A DNA stretch of 64,000 nt, taken from assembly GCA_002238965.1 (NCBI GenBank), contig MPNJ01000007.1:1-64000 (forward strand). Direction: 5' to 3'. This stretch comes from Nitrospinae bacterium bin107. Lineage in GTDB: Bacteria; UBA8248. Under the pieces are notes generated by a model that ran no database searches, was not told the DNA's origin, and was given only the letters and a program-made list of their open reading frames with translations. The translations under genes were made by a program, and so were the position numbers. Of the stretch, positions 24,789 through 33,591 are shown one piece after another (position 1 is the stretch's first letter; the number at the start of each line of letters is the position of its first letter).

Positions 24789-25988
24789 ATGAGTGAACAC
24801 AAACAAATGCCGCTCGAAGGTGTGCGGGTCATCGACATCGGAACCCTGTTCGCCGGCCCCTGGATAGCCACCTACATGGCGGATTTCGGCGCCGATGTGA
24901 TCAAGATCGAGCACCCGCGCGGCGATTCCCTGAGAAACTTCGCCTCCCAGAAAGACGGCGTTTCGCTTTGGTGGAAGCTCGCGAGCCGGAACAAGAAATC
25001 CATCACCTGCAACATCTCCTCACCCGAGGGGCAGGAGGTCCTCCGCAAGTTGTGCGAGAACGCCGACGTTTTGGTGGAGAACTTCCGCCCCGGCACGATG
25101 GAGCGGTGGGGCTTTTCCTGGGAGAGCCTCCACGCCCTGAACCCCAAGCTCATCCTCGCCAGAACGAGCGGCTTCGGGCAGAAAGGCCCCTACGCGCAAA
25201 GGCCCGGCTTCGGCACCCTGGCGGAGGCGATGAGCGGCTTCGCGCACATCACGGGATTTCCCGACGGGCCGCCCACGCTGCCGCCTTTCGCGCTTGCAGA
25301 CGGCATCAGCGCGCTGTGCGGCACCTACGCCGTGATGATGGCGCTCTACCACCGCGACGTACACGACGCGCCGGGACAGGAAATAGACATCGCCATCTAC
25401 GAACCCATCACCATGGTGCTGGGCCCCCAGCCGCTCGAATACGATCAGCTCGGCTACGTTCAGATGCGCACCGGAAACGCCATCCCATTCGCCGCGCCGA
25501 GAAACGCCTACCGCTGCAAGGACGAGCGCTACGTCGTGATATCCGCGAGTGCCGAGAACATCTTCAAGCGCGTCATGCGCGCTGTGGGGCGAGAGGACCT
25601 GGGCGACGACCCCAGGATGGTGACCCAGGCGGGCCGGGTCGAGAACATGGCCGAACTCGACGGCGCAATCCAGGCCTGGATAAGCGAGCACACGCTCGAG
25701 GAGACGATCGCCCACTTCGAAAAACACGAATGCGCCCTGGGGCCCATCTACGACGTGGCCCAGTTTATGGCGGACCCCCAGGTGCAGGCGCGCGAGACCA
25801 TCACCACCGTGGAGGATGAGGAGCTCGGCCCCATCAAGATGCAGAACGTGATTCCGCGTCTGAACGGCTCGCCGGGCGCCATCCGCTGGGCGGGGCCTCC
25901 CATGGGCAAGCACACCGACGAGGTGCTGGAGGGAATCGGCTACGACGACTCGGCTATCTCCGCGCTCAGGGACAAGGGCATCATCTAG
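24789..25988 (+). CDS. CaiB/BaiF-type (family III) CoA transferase
   Basis: 399 residues, full length. It starts PLEGVRVIDIGTLFAGPWIA and has YMADFGADVIKIEHPRGDS (including the conserved DV.K.E.P), LVENFRPGTMERWG and the segment around ASGFG/ARTSGFGQKGPYAQ. Family III enzymes move CoA between carboxylic acids through a catalytic Asp; here LADGISALCGTYAVM holds that Asp. Substrate unknown. A second CaiB-type enzyme is at 35259. The HDAC-like gene follows after eight bases, so the two form an operon. Confidence 0.93.
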   Translation: MSEHKQMPLEGVRVIDIGTLFAGPWIATYMADFGADVIKIEHPRGDSLRNFASQKDGVSLWWKLASRNKKSITCNISSPEGQEVLRKLCENADVLVENFRPGTMERWGFSWESLHALNPKLILARTSGFGQKGPYAQRPGFGTLAEAMSGFAHITGFPDGPPTLPPFALADGISALCGTYAVMMALYHRDVHDAPGQEIDIAIYEPITMVLGPQPLEYDQLGYVQMRTGNAIPFAAPRNAYRCKDERYVVISASAENIFKRVMRAVGREDLGDDPRMVTQAGRVENMAELDGAIQAWISEHTLEETIAHFEKHECALGPIYDVAQFMADPQVQARETITTVEDEELGPIKMQNVIPRLNGSPGAIRWAGPPMGKHTDEVLEGIGYDDSAISALRDKGII

Positions 25989-25996
25989 CTTTCGCG

Positions 25997-26899
25997 ATGA
26001 GAGCGCCTCCCGAGCACTGCGTTTTCATCTTTCACGAAGGCTATTACGCCTACATCGGCCAGCACGTCCTGCAAGCCGAGAAATACCAGAAAACCCACAC
26101 CAGACTGAGAGAAGCCGGTCTGCCAGAGAGCGCTTTTCTCGCGCCGCGCGCCGCTGAGCCGGAGGAACTCGCCCTCGTCCATACGCAGGAATATCTGGCG
26201 GACCTTTACTCGGGCGTTCACACCGCGCGCACGGCGCCGAGCGAGCTCCCCATCAGCAAGCAGATCGTGGACGCGAGCTTTTTGGCGACGGGCGGCACGG
26301 TTCTCGCCGCGCGCGAGGCGCTCGATAGGGGCCGCGCCATCAACCTCACCGGAGGCTTCCACCACGCCTTCGCCGATCAGGCCGAGGGGTTTTGCTACGT
26401 GAACGACCTGGCGGTCGCCGTACGCGTCCTCATAAGAGAGGGCGCGGTCGAAAGAGCCGCCGTGATCGATTGCGACCTGCACCAGGGAAACGGCACCGCC
26501 GCTATCTTCAGGCGCGAGGAGGCGGTGTTCACCTTCTCCATCCATCAGGAGAACATCTACCCGCAAAAGAAGAGAAGCGACGTCGACGTCGGTCTCTACG
26601 ACCTCGCCACCGAGGATGAATACCTCCCCCATCTCGAAAAACACGTCCCGAAGATGCTCGATGAACACGCGCCCGACTTGGTCATGTATCAGGCGGGGGC
26701 GGACCCCTATGCGGGGGATCAGCTCGGAACGCTCAAGCTCTCGAAGGAGGGTTTGAAGCGGCGCGATGCCTACATCCTCGAAGAGTGCCGGGCGCGCGGG
26801 ATTCCCGTGGCGGGCACCCTGGGCGGGGGATACGCCCTGAACCCTGCGGACACCGTGGACATCCACGTTCAGACGGCGATGTCCTTTTGGGAAATATGA
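25997..26899 (+). CDS. Histone-deacetylase-family (acetylpolyamine amidohydrolase-like) enzyme
   Basis: 300 residues. The zinc amidohydrolase motifs are complete: the catalytic His pair in GGFHHAFADQAEGFCYVND, the metal-binding DCDLHQGNGTAA and the third Asp in YQAGADPYAGD, with a terminal GGGYAL. Bacterial relatives remove acetyl groups from polyamines, acetoin-related or other small molecules, not histones. The gene is eight bases after a CoA transferase and 79 bp before the MFS gene; a shared acyl-substrate pathway is plausible but not shown. Confidence 0.92.
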   Translation: MRAPPEHCVFIFHEGYYAYIGQHVLQAEKYQKTHTRLREAGLPESAFLAPRAAEPEELALVHTQEYLADLYSGVHTARTAPSELPISKQIVDASFLATGGTVLAAREALDRGRAINLTGGFHHAFADQAEGFCYVNDLAVAVRVLIREGAVERAAVIDCDLHQGNGTAAIFRREEAVFTFSIHQENIYPQKKRSDVDVGLYDLATEDEYLPHLEKHVPKMLDEHAPDLVMYQAGADPYAGDQLGTLKLSKEGLKRRDAYILEECRARGIPVAGTLGGGYALNPADTVDIHVQTAMSFWEI

Positions 26900-26978
26900 T
26901 ACGGCGCTTCTCCCGGAGCGCGGGCGGCGTGTATACTCCCCTCAAATTTCGTGATTCATCGCAACAATAAGGAAGCGA

Positions 26979-28286
26979 ATGTCCAGTTCCCCAGGAAACA
27001 GCCCCGCTAAAAAGCCCAGATTCTACTACGGCTGGCTCATCGTATGGCTCTCTTTCGCCACGCTGGGCTTCCACGTCGTCACGCGGTTTTCCTTCGGCAT
27101 CTTCCAGGTTCCCCTGCTCGAGGAGTTCGGCTGGAGCCGGGGCCTTCTGAGCGGGGCGTTCTCGCTCTCGATGGCCACCTACGCCATCGGCGCGCCGTTT
27201 GCGGGCTCGCTCCTCGAGAAAAAAGGCCCGCGCGCCATCATGCCCTGGGGTTCGGTGATACTGGGCCTCACCTTCATCTCGTGTTTCTTCGTGTCCTCGC
27301 TCTGGCACCTCTACATCCTGTTCGGGCTTTTCGCCGGCTACGGCCTCTCGCTGAGCGGTTTCTCCACGCACAGCGCCATCATCCCGCGCTGGTTCGTCAG
27401 AAAACGAGGCCGCGCCACGGGCATCGCGCTCTCGGGTATCGGAATCGGCATCCTCGTCCTGGCGCCGCTGATCGAACGGCTCATCGCGTCCGTCGGCTGG
27501 CGCTACACGTACATGATCTTCGGCCTGGTCTTGTTGTGCGTCGTAGCGCCTGCCGCATTTGTGCTCCTGCGCGACGTGCCCGAAGACGTCGGCCAGGGGC
27601 CGGACGGCGGCCCGCCGCGCACGCCCGAGGAGATGGCGAGAGCGGGCGTCGGCCACGGCGGCGAGGGCAAGGGCGTGTGGGAGGTCTTCACGGTCGTGAA
27701 GCGTGACATCCGCTTTTGGTGCCTCCTGCTGATGGTCTTTGCCATCGGGCTCAACAACAACACCATCATGAGCCAGTTGCAGCTTTATCTCGTCGACGTG
27801 GGGTACGGCACCGCACTGGCGGCTGTCATCTTCGGCTCCGTCGGCTTCATCCGGACGTTCGGAAGCATCGGCGGCGGATGGGTAGGCGACATCATCGGGC
27901 GCGGACGCGGGGTGGCGCTTGCGGCCGTGGTGGTGGCGGCGGGCCTGACGCTGCTGATCCTCATTCCCCATTTCGGCGGGGGCATCCTGCCAGGCTACGC
28001 CTTCGCGCTCGTGTACGGGATCGGCATCGGCGCCATGAGCGCATGCTATTCGGCCCTGGCGGGAGATTGCTTCGGGGGCCGCACCTACGGCGTCATCATC
28101 GGCTTCATGGAGATCTGCTACGGCCTCGGAGGCGTCGTCGGCGCCCCGTTCGCGGGCTTCATGTTCGATTACACGAAAAGCTACCTCATTCCCTTCCTGA
28201 CGATCATCGCCTTCATGTTCGTCTCGTTAGCCCTCGCGCTCTGGCTGCAGGCCTACATGAAAAGACACGGCCTGGAGCCGAGGTAG
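26979..28286 (+). CDS. Major facilitator superfamily transporter
   Basis: 435 residues, 12 predicted membrane helices with a cytosolic loop near 205-240. The first helix pair (FYYGWLIVWLSFATLGFHVV) and RFSFGIFQVPLLEEFGWSRG match the oxalate:formate/monocarboxylate-type branch. The loop VFGSVGFIRTFGSIGGG is in the second half. GGAAG precedes the ATG. Its last 19 codons and a few bases beyond the stop are duplicated 2.2 kb downstream (30451-30515) on the far side of the AbiE island. The gene itself is intact. Confidence 0.9.
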   Translation: MSSSPGNSPAKKPRFYYGWLIVWLSFATLGFHVVTRFSFGIFQVPLLEEFGWSRGLLSGAFSLSMATYAIGAPFAGSLLEKKGPRAIMPWGSVILGLTFISCFFVSSLWHLYILFGLFAGYGLSLSGFSTHSAIIPRWFVRKRGRATGIALSGIGIGILVLAPLIERLIASVGWRYTYMIFGLVLLCVVAPAAFVLLRDVPEDVGQGPDGGPPRTPEEMARAGVGHGGEGKGVWEVFTVVKRDIRFWCLLLMVFAIGLNNNTIMSQLQLYLVDVGYGTALAAVIFGSVGFIRTFGSIGGGWVGDIIGRGRGVALAAVVVAAGLTLLILIPHFGGGILPGYAFALVYGIGIGAMSACYSALAGDCFGGRTYGVIIGFMEICYGLGGVVGAPFAGFMFDYTKSYLIPFLTIIAFMFVSLALALWLQAYMKRHGLEPR

Positions 28287-28294
28287 GGGGACGC
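28230..28294. repeat. 65-bp direct repeat, left copy (end of MFS gene)
   Basis: Starts GCCCTCGCGCTCTGG and ends at GGGGGACGC, running over the MFS stop codon. It matches 30451-30515 at 64 of 65 bases (G at 28282, A in the other copy). Together the two copies bracket the AbiE island. Confidence 0.9.
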
Positions 28295-28454
28295 GTTTCA
28301 AGAACTTAAATCACAGGAATGGGTTTAAAATCACAGACTTCCAATTTAAGTCCATCTGAACACAAAATTATAATCACCATTTTTATCGTTCGTAACGACT
28401 ACAGTATCCCTCAATGACTTTTCGCACGCCTACGAATAATATACTTGACAAAAA

Positions 28455-28501
28455 GATTATCTTCTTATATACGTCCTAAGGACGTATATAAGAAGATAAT
28501 C
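28455..28501. promoter_or_regulatory. Palindrome 1: perfect 22-bp inverted repeat with CGTCCTAAGGACG centre
   Basis: Arms 28455-28476 and 28480-28501 are exact reverse complements with TAA between. A TTGACA (28445-28450) stands just left, with TATATA (28466-28471) inside the left arm at a short 15-base spacing, so a promoter may be overlapped. The central 13 bases recur in palindrome 2. Operator or cruciform function is inferred. Confidence 0.7.
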
Positions 28502-28570
28502 TATATTATTTCACTTTCCTGAGAGTGATAACCAGTCTTAAACACATTCAATAGATATACAGATTCTCTC

Positions 28571-28632
28571 TTGACTATACAGGAGTATAAGTATATAAAC
28601 GTCCTAAGGACGTTTATATACTTATACTCCTG
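28571..28632 (+). promoter_or_regulatory. abiE promoter and palindrome 2 (perfect 25-bp inverted repeat)
   Basis: TTGACT (28571-28576), 17 bases, TATAAA (28594-28599) make a good sigma-70 promoter. The -10 box lies within the left arm of a perfect inverted repeat, 28580-28604 with 28608-28632, again centred on CGTCCTAAGGACG. A second candidate, TGATATAAT (28631-28639), is an extended -10. The abiEi start follows at 28660. AbiEi antitoxins of the known system repress their own promoter by binding inverted repeats, which fits. Confidence 0.75.
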
Positions 28633-28659
28633 ATATAATCCGCATGGAGTTTTGGGACA

Positions 28660-29568
28660 ATGACGGAGTACTATCCAGGAGGAATCACAGGAAAACCAAC
28701 CCGAGCCAGCATCTACTTGGCGGGTTTGCTGGAAGAAAACGGTAAACCGGTTCTCACCCAGTTCGACTTTTTTCAAATCATTCACAGAATGTATCGAGAA
28801 TCACCAGACAAGAAACTATATCTGCGCCACGTTACTCCAAGCCGGGAAGACTACTTTCGCCTTAGGTCGAACCTGAATAGTCAAGGCGTAATCGGGCCCG
28901 ATCGGGATTATGGCGCGCGCGTCATCAGGGTGTTGGCCATTTCGGATCTGCCAGCTGAAAGCATTGTCTGCCTCGTCGATCCAACATGCTATATTTCCCA
29001 CCTCTCCGCTATGCAGCGATGGGGACTCACCGACCGAAGGCCGGATGCCTTGATGCTGTCTCGCCCTGATCGCAAGACTACCGCGGCCCGATTAAGGGCA
29101 TATATGACGCAAAACCTAGGCGAGGGAGAAACCAATCTCTTCCCGCTAAAGATCGTCGGTCATCCCCCTGTCGTACGACGCCGGGCCGTCCGAATTCACG
29201 AGAGCAAAACAGCAGGTGCGTTTCTGAAGAATCGGGGGGATGGAGTGTTTCTCTCAACTATCGGACAAACTTTCCTCGACATGCTCCAAAAACCCGATCT
29301 TTGTGGTGGCATGCCTCACGTTCTTGATGTATGGGAAGAGCACGCGAAAACCTATTTTGAAGAAATCGTTGCAGCGGTCGGCACTGCCAAAAGTGGACTT
29401 GTAAAAAGTCGAGCAGGATACATTCTAGAAGAACGCTTAAGCCTGCATCACAGTGAAATCGAATCTTGGAAGATATACGCACAGCGTGGCGGCAGCCGCA
29501 AACTTGACCCGTCTAAAAATTTTGCACCCATCTTTTCAGAGAAATGGATGATCTCGCTCAATGCCTGA
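28660..29568 (+). CDS. abiEi: AbiEi-like antitoxin / transcriptional repressor (type IV toxin-antitoxin)
   Basis: 302 residues. The N-terminal third looks like a winged helix (KPVLTQFDFFQIIHRMYRES and REDYFRLRSNLNSQGVIGPD), as in AbiEi, and the middle has the AbiEi core CYISHLSAMQRWGLTDRRPD. Its stop overlaps the start of the toxin gene by eight bases, giving translational coupling. In the characterised system the antitoxin counters the toxin's effect without binding it and represses the operon. The two palindromes upstream are its likely operators. Codon and base use are AT-richer than the flanking genes. Confidence 0.85.
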   Translation: MTEYYPGGITGKPTRASIYLAGLLEENGKPVLTQFDFFQIIHRMYRESPDKKLYLRHVTPSREDYFRLRSNLNSQGVIGPDRDYGARVIRVLAISDLPAESIVCLVDPTCYISHLSAMQRWGLTDRRPDALMLSRPDRKTTAARLRAYMTQNLGEGETNLFPLKIVGHPPVVRRRAVRIHESKTAGAFLKNRGDGVFLSTIGQTFLDMLQKPDLCGGMPHVLDVWEEHAKTYFEEIVAAVGTAKSGLVKSRAGYILEERLSLHHSEIESWKIYAQRGGSRKLDPSKNFAPIFSEKWMISLNA

Positions 29569-30442
29569 ACCCAATTACAAAATCGATGTTGCAAAGTGGG
29601 TCGAAAACGCAAAAGCCGACCCTGTCGCCTACCGGCAACGCCAGACGGTGGAGATCGTCCTCAACGCTATAGCGATTACAACTCCCCTAAACGCAAAGAT
29701 GTTCTTAAAAGGTGGCATTCTCATGGGACTTGCCTACGACAGCCCAAGACAAACGACCGATATCGATATGACTACAAAACTCATCGTCAAACACAATACC
29801 GGCGACATGATACGGACAAAACTGGATGCAGCGTTCCCACGCGCTGCCGCTGCACTAGGCTATGCCGATCTCGTCCTAATAACTCATTCTCTAAAAAGGA
29901 TGCCCAGGAAGACTAAGTTCGAAAACGCAGATTTTCCCGCCCTGAAACTCAAAATCGCCTACGCTCGGCGTGGGACAAAACAAGAAACGAGGCTTTCGGA
30001 GGGTAAAGTTTCTGAGATGATTGACCTCGACATATCGTTCAACGAGACATTACAACATATCCAGGTGCTGGAACTCACTGGCGGACAGAAATTGCGTGCC
30101 TATGGCCTTGTCGATCTCATTGCCGAAAAATTTCGCGCCATGCTTCAACAAGTGCCGCGTAGGCGTAACCGTCGACAAGATGTCTACGATCTCGACTTGC
30201 TGATCGGAAAACATGAGATTGATGATGCCCTCCGTGCACAAATCCTGGATGTTTTTATTGAGAAATGCCGATCCCGCCGAATCGAGCCAACAGATTTATC
30301 CCTAAACGACCCCGAGATTAAAACGCGTTCACACGCAGAATGGCAAACGATGGAACTCGAATTAAGTGAAGTTCCAGAATTCGAATGTTGTTTTGCGCGT
30401 GTCTCGGAGTTCTATCGAAACCTGCCTTGGCAATCAGAATAA
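29561..30442 (+). CDS. abiEii: AbiEii/AbiGii-type nucleotidyltransferase toxin
   Basis: 293 residues. The nucleotidyltransferase motifs are KGG (residues 50-52, MFLKGGILMGLAY) and TDIDM (66-70; the metal-binding Asp pair), and the C-terminal motif LIAEKFRAMLQQVPRRRNRR followed by QDVYDLDLL holds the usual Glu/Lys and Arg-Asp-Tyr-Asp-Leu residues. Relatives add nucleotides to target molecules and stall growth, protecting against phage. All key residues appear intact, so the toxin should be active. It is coupled to abiEi. Confidence 0.9.
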   Translation: MPEPNYKIDVAKWVENAKADPVAYRQRQTVEIVLNAIAITTPLNAKMFLKGGILMGLAYDSPRQTTDIDMTTKLIVKHNTGDMIRTKLDAAFPRAAAALGYADLVLITHSLKRMPRKTKFENADFPALKLKIAYARRGTKQETRLSEGKVSEMIDLDISFNETLQHIQVLELTGGQKLRAYGLVDLIAEKFRAMLQQVPRRRNRRQDVYDLDLLIGKHEIDDALRAQILDVFIEKCRSRRIEPTDLSLNDPEIKTRSHAEWQTMELELSEVPEFECCFARVSEFYRNLPWQSE

Positions 30443-30450
30443 TCGCCCTG

Positions 30451-30515
30451 GCCCTCGCGCTCTGGCTGCAGGCCTACATGAAAAGACACGGCCTGGAGCC
30501 GAAGTAGGGGGACGC
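30451..30515. repeat. 65-bp direct repeat, right copy
   Basis: Same 65 bases as 28230-28294 with one difference, lying nine bases after the toxin stop codon. It is out of frame with any gene, so it is a copied piece of the MFS 3' end, not a conserved coding element. Confidence 0.9.
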
Positions 30516-31016
30516 CTTTTCAACCCTTGCTTGAGAGTTCCGGGAGCATTGGAAAAACGGCGGCCCTCCCCGCCACTTGACCTGGTCTATGAATCATGAG
30601 ACTTACGCTGCGCGACCAACACGAGAATTGGACTGGCTGGAAAACACCGCATCGTTAAGAGACACAGATTCGCTGGGTTTTCGCCAGAACCGGCCGGCTT
30701 TTCATATTTGAATTCTCAAGCACATATATTCGTCCTGGTTTTTAGTTCCAAGGGTTAGCAGAGAAAGGTCGGTGCGCCACGGAATAGAAAGTTATGGTAA
30801 GAGCGGAAGGTAAGTCCCTGCCTGTTCGTCTTTTTCCAACATAAAGAAGTCAACCAAGAGCGCCGCGCCGCCATTGCGTCTTTCGGCCTGTCCGGAAACG
30901 TGCGCGAGGACGGCAAGCTGCGCGGCTACGCTCAAGGTGCGGGTTCTCGACTGTGGAAAGCGCGGAAAATGGGTCCGGGAAAGCTATTCATCGTATTCAG
31001 ACAGAGGACCCGAGAA
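30516..31016. other. Intergenic region, perhaps with gene remnant
   Basis: 501 bp without a clear gene. From about 30855 to 30950 a frame reads QERRAAIASFGLSGNVREDG and onward in phase with the haloperoxidase gene; it looks protein-like but has no recognisable family, so it may be a remnant or chance. The haloperoxidase promoter must lie here; I see no convincing hexamers. Confidence 0.45.
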
Positions 31017-32393
31017 ATGAACTACACGAGAAGGCAGTTTCTGAAGAGTGCGGCGGCCGCCTCTACTCTCCTCGCGACCGGGTGCGTCAGCCCCCACGGA
31101 CACAAGGCATCCTATACGAGCCAGATACTCAAGCCCCAAAACCAGAACCCCGTCTTTCATTGGGTCGACGCGGCCTTACAGCAGGTGCGTGACCAAAGAG
31201 CCACCCCGCCCCTGGCGGCATACTGTTGCGCTCTGCCCATGGCCGCCGGCTTTCTCGCCGCAAACGGAATTCTCCAGGCTTACGAAGAACCCTTCGGGGT
31301 CGGCGTTGGCCCGCGCGGCGCGGACCCGGAAGTCGCCTACGGCGTGGCTTTCGCAAGCGCGGCCGCGGAAGCGTTCCAGCAGCCTTTTCTTTTTGAGCGC
31401 ATGGCGTTCCTGGAGCGTTATCCCGCGGGCGAAGCGAAGTCCCTGGGCGTCAGGTGGGGCCGCGCGGCCGCCCGCAAGGTGCTGAGGATGCGGACAAACG
31501 ACGGCGCCGAGCCCAGCGAGTCCCGTTATTATCTCGGACGCTACAAACGGCGCACGGATTCGCTGCGATGGGCGCCCACCGGCCCGTTCTACGGGACGAA
31601 TCCCGGCCCTGCGTTTCCCACTTTCGATCGCGGCCTCTATCCGGGACAGGGGCGAATCAAGCCCTGGACCATGAAGAGCGGTTCGCAGTTTCGCGCATCG
31701 GGCTTCTACGATCCGGCGAGCCCGGAATTCGCAGAGGAGTTCGACAGAATACGCCGCCTGGGAGGAATGGAAAGCACCATCCGAACCGCCGATCAGTCCC
31801 AGATCGCGCTTTTCTGGGAAGACGGTCCCTGGGGCGTCACGGCGCCAGGGCACATGATCTGCATCGCCATACAGATTCTGCAGGACAGAGGCTTGAGCTT
31901 CATCGAACTCGCACGCGCCTTCGCATTGATAGGCATGACGCAGTGCGACGCCTCCATCAGCGCGTGGGACAACAAGTACCATCACGACATCCTCCGTCCG
32001 GAAACCGCCATTCGCGCCCGCGCGCCCAGGCTCGGCAACCCGGATTCGCGGGTGGTGCGGCAACCCGGCTGGCGCAGCTTCATTCCGGCTCCGGAATTTC
32101 CCTCCTTCACTTCGGGGCATTCCACCTTCGGCGCCGCCGCCGCCGAGATGATCGCGCTTATCCATGAACGCGACGACATTTCGTTCTCGGGCCGTTCGCC
32201 CGATGAGGTGCTGTGGCCGCAATTAAAAGGCGTCACCAGACACTGGAAGAGTCTCTCCCACATGGCGGAAGAAAACGGACTCAGCCGTATCTACGGCGGC
32301 GTTCACTGGGAAATCGACAATACGGAAGCATTGAAAGCCGGCCGCGCCATCGCACGCCAGGCCTTTCTCTCCACTTTTCCGAAAAAGGCCTGA
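31017..32393 (+). CDS. Vanadium-dependent haloperoxidase / PAP2-superfamily enzyme, Tat-exported
   Basis: 458 residues from the ATG at 31017 (an upstream in-frame start at 30900 is rejected because it hides the signal). The N-terminus MNYTRRQFLKS is a consensus twin-arginine signal, ending at LLATGC23, a weak lipobox. The complete vanadate/phosphate site is present with the spacing of chloroperoxidase: K320 and R327 (YHHDILRPETAIR), S366-G367-H368 (FPSFTSGHST), R424 and H430 (SRIYGGVHWEID). It may oxidise halides with H2O2 in the periplasm or act as an acid phosphatase. It lies four bases before the barrel gene. Confidence 0.9.
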   Translation: MNYTRRQFLKSAAAASTLLATGCVSPHGHKASYTSQILKPQNQNPVFHWVDAALQQVRDQRATPPLAAYCCALPMAAGFLAANGILQAYEEPFGVGVGPRGADPEVAYGVAFASAAAEAFQQPFLFERMAFLERYPAGEAKSLGVRWGRAAARKVLRMRTNDGAEPSESRYYLGRYKRRTDSLRWAPTGPFYGTNPGPAFPTFDRGLYPGQGRIKPWTMKSGSQFRASGFYDPASPEFAEEFDRIRRLGGMESTIRTADQSQIALFWEDGPWGVTAPGHMICIAIQILQDRGLSFIELARAFALIGMTQCDASISAWDNKYHHDILRPETAIRARAPRLGNPDSRVVRQPGWRSFIPAPEFPSFTSGHSTFGAAAAEMIALIHERDDISFSGRSPDEVLWPQLKGVTRHWKSLSHMAEENGLSRIYGGVHWEIDNTEALKAGRAIARQAFLSTFPKKA

Positions 32394-32397
32394 GATC

Positions 32398-33465
32398 ATG
32401 ACAACGTGTAAAACAACCCCGGGAATTCGCCTTTTTTGGGCAGCGATAATTTTCACTTGCGCTATCGGGGCGAAGGGGTCCGCCTCGGCTGAGGAAATGT
32501 TTTTCAATTACGATGACTTCTCAATGCTCGAAGCCCCGCTCGCCACCGAGGTAGGCGACGTAACGCTCCTCCTGAGAGGCATGATCGAGGGAGCATCGAC
32601 CTTCGGCCTGGGAAACGATGACGATGACGATACGGACGAGAGCCTGGACGGCAGCTTTCAGCTAGGCGCGCAGACGCAGTTGCCCAACCGCTGGCGGGTT
32701 CGCCTGACCTATCTCGGGAAATACGCCACCGACCCGGAAGCCTCCCCCGATTCGGGCTTCGCCTCCAGGGTGGATGACGAATACGAGGACGATCTCGCGC
32801 TATCGGTCGGCGGCTCCTGGGGAGCGGTGGTGGGCGGAAACGTTACAGACGTCGTACGCGAACAGACGCAGCGCACGCCCGGAGCAGGGAGAGCCTCCCT
32901 GTCCTTCGACGACGTATTCGGCTCGCTAGAGGGTTGGGGCGGCGGCTATGTGGGCCGCTTCGGCCCCTGGGTGCTCAGCACCGTGGTGGATGAGGAGGGG
33001 AACTTCGATCTCGGGGCGACGTATCAGCGTCCAATCGGCGACAAGGACTACCGACTGACAACGCGATACACCGAGGGCGTTTTCACTTCCGCCGACGGGC
33101 TGAGGCAATTCGACACCAGGGCGGCCAGCGGCGTCGGTGAATTCATCTACGGCAGCGCCTTGTTCGACTTGGGCGCGGGCTATGAACGCCTTCTATCAGC
33201 CGGTCTGGAAGTCGAGCAGTGGTATGTCTCCTCAGGCGTCCGCATCAAATTCGGAGCCGTGAGCCTCTCCCTCGAAGGCCACTACGGCGAAGTTGAAGGA
33301 GAGGAGAAAACCTCCGCCGCCCTGGGCGTTCAATACGACGTGGCGCGGGGATTGTCCGCGAACTTCGGCTTGAACTACGAAGACGCTGAGGTGAGCCTCG
33401 GGGGCGTGAACCTCATCGCATCCAAAGGGACCAAGGCCGTCATTTCGGTGAGATACGCCTTCTAG
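32398..33465 (+). CDS. Outer-membrane beta-barrel protein, unknown substrate
   Basis: 355 residues. A signal peptide covers about 1-31 (cleavage near ASA-EE). The mature part alternates short amphipathic strands with acidic loops; loop DDDDDTDES (near 76-84) is strikingly acidic and could bind divalent metal. It ends in Phe (ISVRYAF), the classic outer-membrane C-terminus. It is four bases behind the haloperoxidase gene and so co-transcribed; a channel or anchor for that enzyme's substrate or product is possible but inferred. Confidence 0.8.
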   Translation: MTTCKTTPGIRLFWAAIIFTCAIGAKGSASAEEMFFNYDDFSMLEAPLATEVGDVTLLLRGMIEGASTFGLGNDDDDDTDESLDGSFQLGAQTQLPNRWRVRLTYLGKYATDPEASPDSGFASRVDDEYEDDLALSVGGSWGAVVGGNVTDVVREQTQRTPGAGRASLSFDDVFGSLEGWGGGYVGRFGPWVLSTVVDEEGNFDLGATYQRPIGDKDYRLTTRYTEGVFTSADGLRQFDTRAASGVGEFIYGSALFDLGAGYERLLSAGLEVEQWYVSSGVRIKFGAVSLSLEGHYGEVEGEEKTSAALGVQYDVARGLSANFGLNYEDAEVSLGGVNLIASKGTKAVISVRYAF

Positions 33466-33591
33466 CCGAGGAGGGGGCGAGACGGCGCTCGTTCCCTCCC
33501 TGATCATCTTTCCCAAGTTCGCTGGGACAGAACCCGCACTCCAACTACGCGGGCATATGAGAGAGATAGCCAGGGACTGAGGCTGGAGCAG

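Larger units (their letters stand above)
28295..30450. mobile_element. AbiE island between 65-bp direct repeats
   Basis: 2,156 bp that are visibly more AT-rich than both flanks. It holds two palindromic control sites and the abiEi/abiEii pair and nothing else; no integrase, transposase or terminal inverted repeats. The 65-bp repeat of the MFS 3' end at each side looks like an attachment-site duplication, as when elements integrate into the end of a gene and restore it. It may have been mobilised by enzymes in trans, or be the remainder of a larger element. Confidence 0.7.

Noticed and set aside
30900-31016. Extension of the haloperoxidase start to 30900
   Set aside because: It would place 39 residues before a consensus twin-arginine signal, which must be N-terminal.
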